Below are positions 21,001 through 33,600 of a stretch of 64,000 nucleotides of DNA, piece after piece (the stretch's first letter is position 1; each line of letters begins with the position of its first letter). Location of the stretch: assembly GCA_014526335.1 (NCBI GenBank), contig JACTAT010000009.1, positions 1,307,961-1,371,960 on the forward strand, read 5' to 3'. The position numbers were made by a program, and so were the translations under genes. This DNA is from Chrysaora quinquecirrha (lineage: Eukaryota; Cnidaria; Scyphozoa; Semaeostomeae; Pelagiidae). The notes beneath the pieces were generated by a model that was given only the letters and a program-made list of their open reading frames with translations, was not told where the DNA came from and searched no databases.

Positions 21001-24000
21001 GGGTAAACAATCGACTTATTATACATCACCTTGCAAAGGATTCTCAGAATGTCTCAAAATTTTTTTTATAAGGAACACCGGTATAAGGAACACGAGACTG
21101 AAAATTCCCAAAAAATTAAGGAACTCCGGTTTGTACGAATAAGTAACAGTTTCCTATCTTTCTTCCCAAAAAGGCTCCATTTATATTTAAAGTTAGAAAA
21201 TGAAGCAAGTTTATACGAATTTACTGTAAAAATTAATATTTATACATATCTCACGACAAGGAACGGTATAAGGAACTGTCAGCCTCATTTTGACGAAAAA
21301 TTAAGGAACTCCAGCCTTGACTCAGGCGGAAAGGTTTCTTCTAAAAAACTTGTATAAGAATATGGTTTTCCTTCCAGTTTAAAGGTCGTGGTTTAAAACA
21401 ACTAAACCTGGTCCACTGTCAAACGATCCCTTAAGATCACCAGCTATCATTATATCTTTTAAGGAAACAAAAATAGTCTACGAACTTCTAACGAATTATA
21501 TCCTCGATACACATTTTTTTTATGAGGAACACCTTTATAAGGAACCCCAGGCTGAAAATTCCCAAAAAGTTAAAGAACTATAAAGACTCGAATGAAAACT
21601 ATAAGAATCACTTTTTCAAGAACAAAACCGTTAAATAAAAGGATACAAATATATTACCCATTGTTCTTCCCAAGTTAGAAAATGAAGCAATTTGGTATAT
21701 GAATTTGCTGTTAAAATCAGTATTCAAACATATCTCACATGAAGGAACAGTATAAGGAACTTCAGCCTCATTTTGCTGAAAAATTAAGGAACTCCAGCCT
21801 CAACTCAGACCAAAGGTTCCTTATAAAAAGATGTGTATAAGAATATGTTGGAAAGCTTGAAAAAGAGATGACTTAAATGTCAGGCCAGCAAAGGATTGTC
21901 TGAATGTCTCGAAATGTGTTTAGTGATAAGAATTTTAGTAGTTTATATACTCTGCTCCCTTCGACTGTTGCTCGGCTGTGCTTTAACCTCTAGTTCCTTT
22001 TTCGGTGCTGAACTCTATCCCGTTTCTCATTTCAAAAAACCAGCTGTAAGGCTATTCTAAGCACTTCCCAAAGGAAACAAGTCTTTAACTGTATTATGGA
22101 ATCTATATGTTTGTCTTAAGCGATTGAGTAGTTATCTTGATTAATCTTCCCTACCACAGCAATCAACTTAGACTACATTTTCAGAAATAAGATAATTGTT
22201 CCGTCAAAAAACAACATTTGATGGATTGAATTTATTAAAAGTTTTCATCAAAATTCTTTACAGTTATATTGAGTTATTATTATTTTTTTAAGACCAGCTG
22301 TAAGGAGTGTTCATTCCAATAGGAATAAGTCCGTAATTCATGTGATTGGATTTCAAGATTGAATACCTTCATTAAGCCTATGTACTAGATTAAAGTGCAT
22401 GACTACGTAGTCTGTGCTTTTAGAAAAATGACCTCTATTGATCATGGTTAAATTTTTAATTTAAGCAACGTTAATGTTGAAAGAAACTGTTATAATTATA
22501 ATAAGAAGTAGGCCCGTGTTAAATTTGAATGAACAGAGGGCCTTGCAATGTTTTGCTTCTCTAATCCCCTTGTTTTTCGGTAGAAGTATAATGCTGGATG
22601 CCGTCATGGTCAATGGACGTCAGGAGATGTGTAAGGCTATATTTGTAGAACCCTTAAGGTGCCGCTCGCCTTAAGCGTCTTTGATGCTTCCTTTATGACA
22701 GCCTATCAGTCTAGAAATCCCTACGGTATCTGGCTGATCTCCAGGAAATCCCTGCATGTATTTAGCGGTGTTTTTCTTGAAGTGAGTTTCATTCGAAATC
22801 AACCACCGATAAGACAACTGGTCTAAGTTCACGAAAATTTCTCCCTCCCGCCCTGTCCCTCTATTTATTTTTTGTTGAGTTTATGAGTTTTTGATTATTT
22901 TATTTCGCAGTCGACCAATCCGGTCGTCATTGCCAGGTGTACCGGCCGAAATTTGCGTTGCAAATCGGGATCACCGACCGTAAAATTGGGTTCCTTGATC
23001 ATGCAACAAAGGCTGGTATGCTGACCGGCCAGTTTCTTGAGAATACATTAATTATACGTTAAAGTGGGGGACATACTCAATAGGTCTTTATCCGAGAGGG
23101 GGCTAATTCTACACGGGAGTGCTTATGTTGTGTTAGAGGGGAAGAGGGCAGTTTATTCGAAATGTTTAAGAGTTTATGCTACCTTCCCAGTGAGAGCTTA
23201 TTCCAGTCCCAGAATTTGTTTTCCTGCCATAATAGTCATAATTTTATAATACATCAAAAAGTGTACGGAAAACCAATTTTTATGTTGAGGTGTAACTTCT
23301 TTTACGACTAGTAGTAATTCGAAAGGGGTACCTTTATTAAAAACTTTCAACCTCCAAATGAAGGACTTATTCGAGACCGTTGCTTATTTAAGTCTCAAGA
23401 AATCTCAAGCGAAATGTTATAGTAGCTATGTATATTTTTCTGAAGTGTTTGGTCTGTCGCTATATTGAGTTGTTTTTTAATCTTCTAGGTATTATCATAA
23501 GCTTGGTAATCTAACAAGATTACTGAAAATGATTGCAAATGAAGTTGTCAAACGGGCAAGAATTCTTGTTGGTGATAATGTTTTGGATGATCTAATAAAT
23601 GTAGGTAGCAGCTGGAATATGAGCTTTGTTTAGTGGCGAGACTATATCCTTTTTACCTTTACCTACCTTAAACAGAATCAGGGAAATTTCTTGCAGCTGC
23701 AGTGTAGGCTTTTTAAATATACCGGTCAAACAGGATTTAGGAAGCGTTTCAATCTTAGCTCTTCGGTGTCAATGTGTACCTCGCTGTAGTTAGTCTTTGC
23801 GGATCTTTTCATGCCGCAACTGCAATTTTGTAACCGAGATCGTTCGTAGCAAAGAATCTTTACCTGCTTAAGGTTTAACCTGCGCGCAGAGAACACATGG
23901 ACTCAGACGACATTTGAGAGACGATTTTCTATCCTGTCACTCAAGCTGAATTTAAGCTTACTTTACACTGACTGACTGCTTACTTACAGAGTTTCTAGTT

Positions 24001-24668
24001 GTAGAATTTACAAATCATAGGATTTATTATGCAGTTAGATATTATACATGCAACTATGTTCTAACAGAAAGTTTTAGTTATTATGACGTACAACTATTGA
24101 CATTAATAGATAGAAATTATAGAAGGATCATAACGTGCAAGAAGACATATGTAACATTGACATGAAGCAGCTGTTCCTACTATAAGTTTAGCGATTGGGG
24201 GCAAAGAGTTACTTCTTTTAAGGCCCTTGCATATGGTCTAACATTGTTTGCGAAACATTTGAAATTTACTTATCAGGCAATGTTGACGCTTGGCAACGTC
24301 ACAAAACATTGGTGACCAAACAAAATTTGCTAAGCTTTGAAACTGTTCAAAAGCATTTTCTTCTTGACGCAAAAAAAACCTTTGACGTGCCATGTTTTGT
24401 GACGTGGCCAAACGCTAAAATATTCCTCTTTACCCGCTAATTTCAAATGTTTGACAGAAATTTTTGATGACGTTGAACTTTGTTGTTAAATCAAAGTTGG
24501 AAAACCTTTATACAAGATTTAGATATTATCTTTTGTGTTTACCTAGGCACATTCTCACCTGAAAGAGGCTCTGCAGATATGTGCCTCGTTTAGAGGCAGA
24601 TATCTCGATACGAAAGACAAAGCTGATGTACTGAACCAGCAAAAATTAGCTGAACAAATTGGAAGAAG
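18090..24668 (+). CDS. Dynein exons 1-8: N-terminal tail
   Basis: Exons: 18090-18193, 18611-18968, 19439-19564, 19723-19800, 19998-20141, 20779-20927, 23489-23600, 24547-24668. They encode residues 1 to about 397. The first exon, with MELDERLHWFGTRVTSSLK, matches the short N-terminal opening of axonemal heavy chains. Later exons read LYLVWQHSRYYHKL and HLKEALQICASFRGRYLDTK, typical of the DHC_N1 tail used for dimerisation and intermediate-chain binding. All donors are GT and all acceptors AG. Exon 8 ends in phase 2, which does not fit the start of exon 9 (next entry). Confidence 0.85.
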
Positions 24669-27600
24669 GTATATTGTAAATTCAATGTTTTTGAAACTGC
24701 TATAATTTGAATTATTTTGCAAAAATTAAGATAAAAACATTGCAGCTACTCCTAAGAACTAAAAGAAACTATAGCTGAAGATAGTCAAAATGTTAAGACA
24801 GTTTCAGTACTTGAAGGTGCTGTGGCGTCGTGGTGTAATCCAGCTGACTCGTGGTGTCAGAAGCTTAGTGTGGTCAGGAATCGAACCCAGCAACGGTATC
24901 GTCACAGGGGGGAGGTCTTGATTAGTTAATGTACTACTGAGATCGTAGCAACTGGCGCTAAAACTCGCCTTCACCTTCAGTACTAAAAGGCCCAAACTAA
25001 ATGATCAAACATTCGTTGTCAAACCCTTGTGATTTTCTTTCCAAGCAACGTTTGCCTGCTTTGTCATGTCGGAAACCATAGCTTGAAAAGCAGAATTTTC
25101 TAACAATGTTTTTCAAAAGCTTCAAAAGCATTTTGTGCTTGATACAAGATAACAAGAAAAATTGTTTGAGAACAATGTTTTGGGACGTGGCCAATCAATC
25201 AAATGTTTTGTTTGACAAGCAAATCTCAAATGTCTTGACAAAAAATGTTTGGGCCAGTGCTTAAGACTTAAATTTTCAAAGCATCTCTTTTAAGGTTTTT
25301 TTGCAAGCAAAAATGGGCAAAAATTGTTGCGCTATGTTTTTCAAAAACCTCAGTACATTTTCTGCTTGTCACAAGCGAAAACATAAGACAAGCAATGTTT
25401 TTGCGACTTGGTCAAACGCTCAAGAATAATGATGCTAAACAATCAAATGTAATTTTTTTTTTGACAAACAAAACAATGATTGATCGTCTTGCCAGGGCCT
25501 AACATTAACAAACTAGACAAACGGATTGACAGAGTTACTCAGTACTACTAATTTAAAATTTCGATTTAAAAACTTATCATTTTCTAGAACGGACAGCGTT
25601 GGCATTGTTTGGCATAGTCGACTGTTTAAAGAAGCAAGAACACAAAGAGGTGGTAACGTCTTTAACAAAGAAAAGGACCAGAAATCGGAAAATGCTCTGA
25701 CAGGTATTTCTTGGCAGTTGGATGTCAACTGAATAGAAAATGGGGGATAAGATGTTACTTAATGTAGGAGTTCGACTCTGAAACAACGTTGCCTCAAAAT
25801 TAAAATCTACATCGAATCCTAAAACCTTTAGTATGAAATTTTATCAAAGTGTCATAAATAACTATTGATTGCATCAAATGAATGCTTGTTTTGGCTCAAT
25901 TAGCTTTGCTGTGTGTGTTAATGTCCCATTCCCGTGCACACTGCAAATTAAACTTGTTTCAGCGTAACATCTTGCAGAAGCCTTTCCAAACTTACCTTTA
26001 GGCTGTATTGTAAGGTCCTGGCCAACGGATCAAACATTATTTGTCAAACATTTGAAATCTGCTCATGAAGGTGTTGTGATGTCCTGGTCAAATCCAGTTG
26101 GCTCATGGTGTCAGAAGCTCATCGAAGTCAGGGTTCGAGCCCCAGCCACCGTAGCGTCATAGCCAAGGTTGAGGTCTCGCTTAGTTAACCTATCACTGAG
26201 ATCCTAGTTGCTGGTGCTAAATACACCATTAAACCTTCACCTTCACCATAAATCAGCAATGTTTGAACGTTTGACCACGTCAAAAAACATTACCTGACAT
26301 GAATAGATGGATCAGCAGAATTCATTGCATAGAGTAGTTACCAAAAGTTCGACCAAACCACAAAGCGAAAGTGCCTCAATTTAGCCTGACCCTTATTGTC
26401 TTTTTACTGATTTAGAATTAACTTGGGACGACTCTCCTTGGCCTGCAAGAAACAGTCCAGTATTCTCTGGCCTAAACAGCTTCATGGAGAGATGTAACGA
26501 TGTTTTAGAATTAGTGGAGACCACGCGACATTTCCGTATGCTAAGAAATGCAGCAGAAGTTGGAGGTGCTGGTGGGCGTGGTCTCGATGCCATGGTGCGT
26601 GAGATTCATGAAAAGTTTGAGAGTGCAATGAGAGCATTCAAGTCCAAAGTCAAGGTATATAAACGACAATTTTTATCTGCTTGTATTTTTCGCTGTCGAG
26701 AGGATAACTCCCATATGGCACATGATATTCATAGAAAGTTTAGCCTGGAAATGATAACACGAGAATATTGAAATTATAACCCCATAACCAAGGTGTAATC
26801 TACGAATCTGTATCCAGGGCAAATGTTCCTTAAAAATGAAATTGGGTTAAATCTTTAAGCTCTCTGTCCCTTCTGCCTTCCTAAAAACATCGAAGAGCCT
26901 AAATAGAATCTCGCTGTTTAAACCGAGATTAAAGTTTTGGGAGTTTATGGTCAGGGAGTAAAGGTTGAACTTCAGAGTTAAGGAGCTAAGGTTTAAGTTT
27001 AGGGTTAGGGTGAAAAGATTAAAGTTTAGGATTAAGAAACAAAGGTTAATGTTTAGGGTTACAGAGTAAGGGTTAAACTTTAGGGTTAGGGAATAAAGGT
27101 TGAACTTCAGAGTTAAGGAGCTAAGGTTAAAGTTTAGGGTTACGGGGAAAGATTAAAGTTTAGGACTAAGAAGCAAAGGTTGATGTTTAGGGTTACAGAG
27201 TAAGGGTTAAACTTTATGGTCAGAGAGTAAAGGTTGAACTTCAGAGTTTAGGAGCTAAGGTTAAAGTTTAGGGTTAAGGTGAAAAGATTAAAGTTTGGGA
27301 TTAAGAAGCAAAGGTTGATGTTTAGAGTTACAGAGTAAGGGTTAAACTTTAGGGTTAGGGAATAAAGGTTAAAGCTTAGGGTTAGTGGGTTAGGGAGTAA
27401 AGTTTCAACATCTATTCCAGTAGTAAAGCAGACACAGAATTCAGAAAATAGAATATTCTATTCGAAGCTTTAAAAGTGCTTTGTTTTCCTCATTTATACC
27501 TTCATTAATTCTTCAAGCTGCTTATTCAATCTCCAGGTACTGCATCAAATATGAAATTTTTCTACTTTTTGCAGGAAGTTCTCAATATTGACGAAACACA

Positions 27601-30600
27601 GCATTTTGAAAGAGGATTTTTCGTCTTTAGATCTGTAATACGGGTATGTCCAGTTTTTAGTTACCATTCTGATAATACTGATTTTGATAGAAAGACGATC
27701 CATTCATTTGCAGCCAAACTTGCATATTAACTTTGGGTTATGCCTGTATCAAGGGTTTCATAGCCTGCGTGCAGACTTTACTGTCCATTGCGAAGGAGCG
27801 CCTATGAGGAACCTAGGGTTTCATTGAGGAATATCCGTTAAACTCTCGATACAATGGATCTGTAGACTTATTGCTTGAGCCGTAAGTTTCCGCTCCTCCA
27901 CCACACCGACACCCCGCTGCAACTACGACTCATAAAAGAACAGTTGAAAAGCTGATTGAGCGATCTCATTTTAGTGTTAGCCTCGGTTTCATGAGCGATA
28001 ACTGGGATTCAGGTAATAAGTCTAATGGATCTGTATGGTAGAAATTTACAGTTAGATTTAAGAAAATAATAAGAAAATTTTAGTTCGAAAACGTGGCTAA
28101 AAGAGGTCCAAAAATAGGAGATTATTAGTACTAGGCCTGAGCTAGGTTTCTCATAAAAATTGCTTTTAACCTATTCGATTTCTATATCTTGTCTTACTCA
28201 AAGGCTTTCAATAATTTTACATGTCAATTTTATTTTCAGGAACTTGAGAGTCGCCTTGGTGGGGTTCTAAAAGAAAGCTTCAAACAGTGCTGGGATATTC
28301 CATCGAAACTTAGACTACTTGAAGTATTTGAAGGAACTAGTAGCAGAGAACTCGTTCAGGTACCTCAGTTATATTCTGTCACACATTTTCATCCAAAGAA
28401 ATGACCTTTGAAACGAATATATTTGTCCGTTGTTTAGAGGCTTTCGTTGTATAGAGATCCGTGTCAATTGATGTTCTACTGTAGGGCCTGATGCTACACA
28501 TGAGAAAAATTGAATGGAAGAAATACTTGAATTGAATTGAAAAAATTGAATTGAATTGACATCGCTTAAAGTCTCAAAGTATGATGCCGCCATAACTACC
28601 ATACCATTATGCTACTAGTGGCAATCGTTCTGGGTGCCAGTTCTTATAGCCTACATAACTGCAATGAAAACATACAAAAATGCCATTGGAAACGAATGCT
28701 AAACGTTCAATATTAAAGTACATGTAGCTACTAACTAAGTTTAATTAGAGCAATCCGTATTTTATTATAACTTACAACTGGCTGACGAGTATTGTTCAAT
28801 ATCCGCCAAGTTGCGACGCTTTTGTCGGACCGTACTGGACCGGACCGTAGCTACCTATATTCGCCTGCCGACAGTGGCAAACTAAAATCGAGGGAGAATG
28901 GCTTACCGAATTCGGCTTAAACTAAAAGTAGCTAGATATATTAAATTGTCTGTTGATTTTAGGTCGAGATCGACGATACCGTAAGTAAGTTTGTCGTTGA
29001 CCTCACACAAAAAGTCATTGAGACGAAAGAAATGTTTCAAGAAGGAATCAAAGTCATCCATCCTCACATTCCTCCATTGGCCAACGAGTTGCTTTGGCTT
29101 CACTCCCTAAAAGCCAGATTAAAGGTACGACTATGTCTTAAACGCAATCTTTAATTTATACATCTATTTTTTTGGTGTACTAAATACAGTAATAACCAGC
29201 ACACAAGAATCTAAGTGTTTGAATAAAGCCTTTTGGGCTCTGATATTTGGGGGGGGGGTGGTTAGTTGCTCCCTTGCTATCGTCTTAAAAAGCACTATGC
29301 CCCCTTGCTTCCGTCAATATTAATCTTGTGCTCCGAGTAATCTCTTTCAAAAATTATTTCTCCAGAAATTAGTTGCTGCCAAATTCCAGCGCTTTTCTAC
29401 TTAGTCTTGCTCCTTTGCTCCAAAACCCCACATCCTCCCTTTTTAGGTTCTTATATAGAGGTTTATACCATAATGGGGTATAGGAATCGCAGGGAAAATA
29501 GAGCATGGTTGAGCAGCTCTAGTAGGCTCATACTTCTCAATTTTCTGAATGAAATGGTTTTGTAATTCATGAAAAAGGCTAACCCAAGCCCAAGTTGCAT
29601 TTAAACCCCAATGAATGACTCAAGTCCCCTTAATTAACAACCTCTTGGGATATTATGATGAAGTGATTCAGGCTTAAGGTTCTTAACAAATAAAGGTTCT
29701 TGTGTGCCGGCGTTTACTGTTGCCTTTTTTGTCATGTTTCTTATTTTCTGTATTTTCTTGCTTTTTCTGTATTTTCTTGCTGTAGCTACGCTTTAGCATT
29801 TTTCTGTATTATCTTGCTTTTTCTGTATTTTCTTGCTTTATCTACGCTTATCCATTTTATTTTCCACAAAGCTTAATTTTACGGCAGATTTTTAGCTATA
29901 TCATATATTTTCATTTAAGGTTCCGATGGAGAAGCTAAGACTTGTCTCACCTACATCGCTGAAAGGAGACGAAGGATGGAAGCTAAGGGACATGTATTCT
30001 GATTTCATCAAAGATGTTGACAAGTAAGTACTCGTATTTGTATTTAGGTTACTTTCGTAAATCAATGCAAGAAAGTTCACCATGCTTCCTCACCTTGACA
30101 TTTGGACCATATATGATATGACTATTTTTCCTTTTTGTTGTTCGCTCGAAACGTACCGTTGATTTGTAAGTACTAGCTAATATTGAGTTTTCTCACTTAT
30201 TACCTACAGGGCTGAAGCTACGCTGTTCAAACGATGGCAAAGCACGATAGGAGAAGACTTGAGATTAGGATTAAAGAAGCACCTTCTGGTACGTTTAATA
30301 ACTGTGGCATATGATGTTTATTAAGCACCTTTAGAGCTCTATGCACTTACCAATGGACTTTCGCTGTTGTTGTGTTGAAATAAAGGATTTGCAATATTCT
30401 GTCATATTCGGTTAAAACGTTACTAGCGCCTAAGTTGTTTAGGTTGAATAATTCGGCTGAACCTAGGAAGAAAAAAATTCGGAGTCAATGTTTTCGGAAT
30501 TCGGAAGAATAGCCGGTTTCAAGGCAACCTTAGAGGTGCTGTGGCGTTGGGCCTGATCCAGCTGACTCGTGATGTCAGAAGCTCAGCGAGGTCGGGGCTC

Positions 30601-33600
30601 GAGCCCCAGCTACGGTAGCGTCACAGCCAGGGTTGAGGTCTCCATTAGTTAACCTTAATACTGAGATCCCAGCAACGGGCGCTAAATACACCATTTCACC
30701 CACCTTCACCTTCAGGCCACCAAAATCGGAAATATTGAAAGATAAAGCCGAATTTTCATATCCGAATATTTATCCGATCATTGAACACGGTCCCTGAATA
30801 ACTCAGTATTTGAAGAATTGGTTACGATGGGTCCTTAGGAAGTCAAGTAAATTTTCAACTTGTAAAAATTCAGAATAGTACAGTTAGTCACCCTCTTTTG
30901 CAGACATCGAGCAGTTCAGATGATGCCTTTGAAATTCTGAAAGTCAACATGGACAAACACTTGGAGGAAATACTAAAAGAAGTTAAATATCTTCAACGGC
31001 CACCGTTTGAATTGCGTCTTCCTGATAGTATTCGGTCTTTGATACGGAGCACAGATCCTTCAGTACTGCGAACAAACGCTGCAAGACTAGAAACTGTTGC
31101 GTCTCAGTATAATTCAATCATAAGGACCATCAGTGATATTGAAAAGCCACTATTCGAAGCAAAGATAGTGGTCATGGAACAGGCAAGTATTTTTGCTCAA
31201 TATATTTTTTCCTACAATTTTCCTACCAAAAATCTTTTGACACTTGCACTATTTTTACTTCATTTATAGCAGCTGAAATCCCTTCACCCCGGTTCAGAGT
31301 ATCTCACAAGAACCCGTAATGCATTTTATTACAGTTCACACCGTAGACGAACAGAACAACATTGTTGTGGGGCTGATTTCCTGTATTTTCCTGCAAGAAA
31401 TAGAACACGAGTCACGTTTTTTGAAAATCATTGGGGGGTGGTCCAAAGACTTTTTGCAGGAATTGTAGAAGAGTTAGATATAAACGTATAACAGGTAGCT
31501 GTCTCTATCAGAGGCCCTGTTTGTCCTATAAAGCAGAGACCTCGTTAAAAAAAACAGTAAAATTCAAATTCCATCTTAAGGCGGACATCTTTTTAGAGTG
31601 GCCTAAGAACAAAGTCAAATGGCTTTAAGAGTGTTTAAGGATGATTTGCTGTTTTTGGGTACCCTAGCCACTGGTTATATATTATACCTTCTTTAAATCA
31701 TGCTTCACATAAATCATGTCGTTCTCTCTTAGCTTTTGAAGCAAGGCCTGCACAGTTTCACTTGGAAAGATGTTGAATCAACTGATTTCATTGAGCAAGC
31801 AACAAATCTTGTTTGCAACGATGCTTTTAGAAACATTGAAATTGTCAGAAGCAACTTCAATGCAGTATGCAAAGTGTCTGAATCCTGGTCTAACGGAGTT
31901 CTCGATACATTTGGATCCGTTGCTCATGATGTCTCGTTCTATATCAATGAACTCAATGCAAAGGAAAGGTTGGTCTTAGGCCTTGGTCAAACAATCAAAC
32001 ATTGTCGGTCCATCATTTAAGATGTGCTTGTCCAGCAAAATGTTTGACCTCTTAGCTGCGTCCAAAAGCATTGCTTGTCCAATATTTCTGTTTCGTCAAG
32101 CAAAAAATGTTTTGAACCTTTTCAAAAAAACATCACGCTAAAAATTTTGACACTTTTGCTTGTCAAGCCATGTTTTTGGACGTGGTCAAACAGTCAAACA
32201 TTTGATTTAAGGCAGATTGAAAATGTTTGATCGTTTGGCAAGGTTCTTAAATTTCTCTTCCGTTATGTAGTAGATTTATTCTCTGTTGTTACATATCTTA
32301 ATTCTGTTGTCTTTTATTAGCTGCACAGTAACATTTTTGGTTTACGTTTTAGCTATCTTTATGCCAACTTTGTACATAAAGGATTATCGCAACTGATCTG
32401 CCTCATAAGCGCTTTGGCAATGGCAACCAATTGGCACCTAGTTCCTTTTTGACGGCAAATAGTCGGGCACTGTTCTGTTATGATGTTATATTCATAAAGT
32501 TATGATTACTATAATTGGATGGACATCTTAGTAAACTCAGTCAGTGAACTCAGTTTTTTAAAATAGAAAACATGGCCTACCGAATTCGAAATATTCTTAG
32601 TTGCATGTTTCACCACTCCGAAGCGTCAACGTGCCCTAGTACTGTCTTAAGCTGGCCCTCTAGTTCAAGAGATTTTCTCACAAACTCAAGATAACGGTGA
32701 TGATACAGACTACAACGTTGCAAAGCAGAAACTTACAGCTTTCTTCGAACCACAGAAAACTCCAACTTATTAATGCACCTTTCATTTCAGGAGCTGCTGT
32801 GAAGCACTTTGGCACTCAGTGGAAACCGGAGGAGCACGTATACATGAACTACTGCAGTCTACATTTGAAGCAGTAAAGATAAGCAGAGCATCACCTGCAT
32901 GGCAAAGATATACAGAACAGATATCAAACATTGTATATGAAGGGTTGAGGAAATCGATACTGAAATCTCTTAATTCAATGTTGCGTCGAATATCTTTGTC
33001 ACCAGATGCAGAGGTGAGCTTAGAAGTGCTTGTAAAAACTTTTTTCACGATTACTATGATATTTATCTTCTTTTAACAGTAGTGTATTTCAGTATTATGA
33101 GGACCTTTGTTGGACAAGTGTTTTGAACCCCCTTCCCTTAAAACATTCAAGAAAAATGTTATAGTTTCATTCTAGACAATTTGCACAGTGGAATATTTCA
33201 CCTACTCCCTTTAAATTTGATAAAGAAATATGCACTTTTTTCGAAATTGTTGAGAAAATGACGTTTTTGCTTTCGCGACACCATACACCTTCCGATTCAA
33301 CTCTTTGTTAAATACTTAAAGACGTTTACGACGGATGCATTGTAGTCTTATCTAGACGTAAATTTAGTGTCAAAACCAAAGGTTATATGCAAAATTGAAG
33401 GTTAAAGGTTAGGGGTCAAAGGTTGAAGGTTATATCATTTGTAACAGGCCATGGGTTATAGCCTTATTCTACCTTGTAGCTATCATTATATGCAAGCTAT
33501 AATCTATAGATTAATTCAACTTTCTCCATATGCACGATTACTCTAAACGACATGCTTTTCTATTTTAAGCCAATCCTGACAATTCGCCTCGAACTGATTG

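Larger units (their letters stand above)
20928..23488. other. Dynein intron 6, 2.6 kb
   Basis: Holds two copies of the TTATAAGGAAC MITE family (21061-21357, 21508-21839). From 21860 to 23470 no gene or clear repeat was recognised; small open frames there lack family resemblance. Confidence 0.5.

Noticed and set aside
24816..24925. Possible tRNA-Leu/Ser gene
   Set aside because: Three diverged copies with a shared non-tRNA tail and a target duplication identify it as a SINE.
28981..28986. Strong GTAAGT donor inside dynein exon 12
   Set aside because: The frame beyond it (FVVDLTQKVIETKEMFQEG) continues the tail and ends at a proper donor at 29125.
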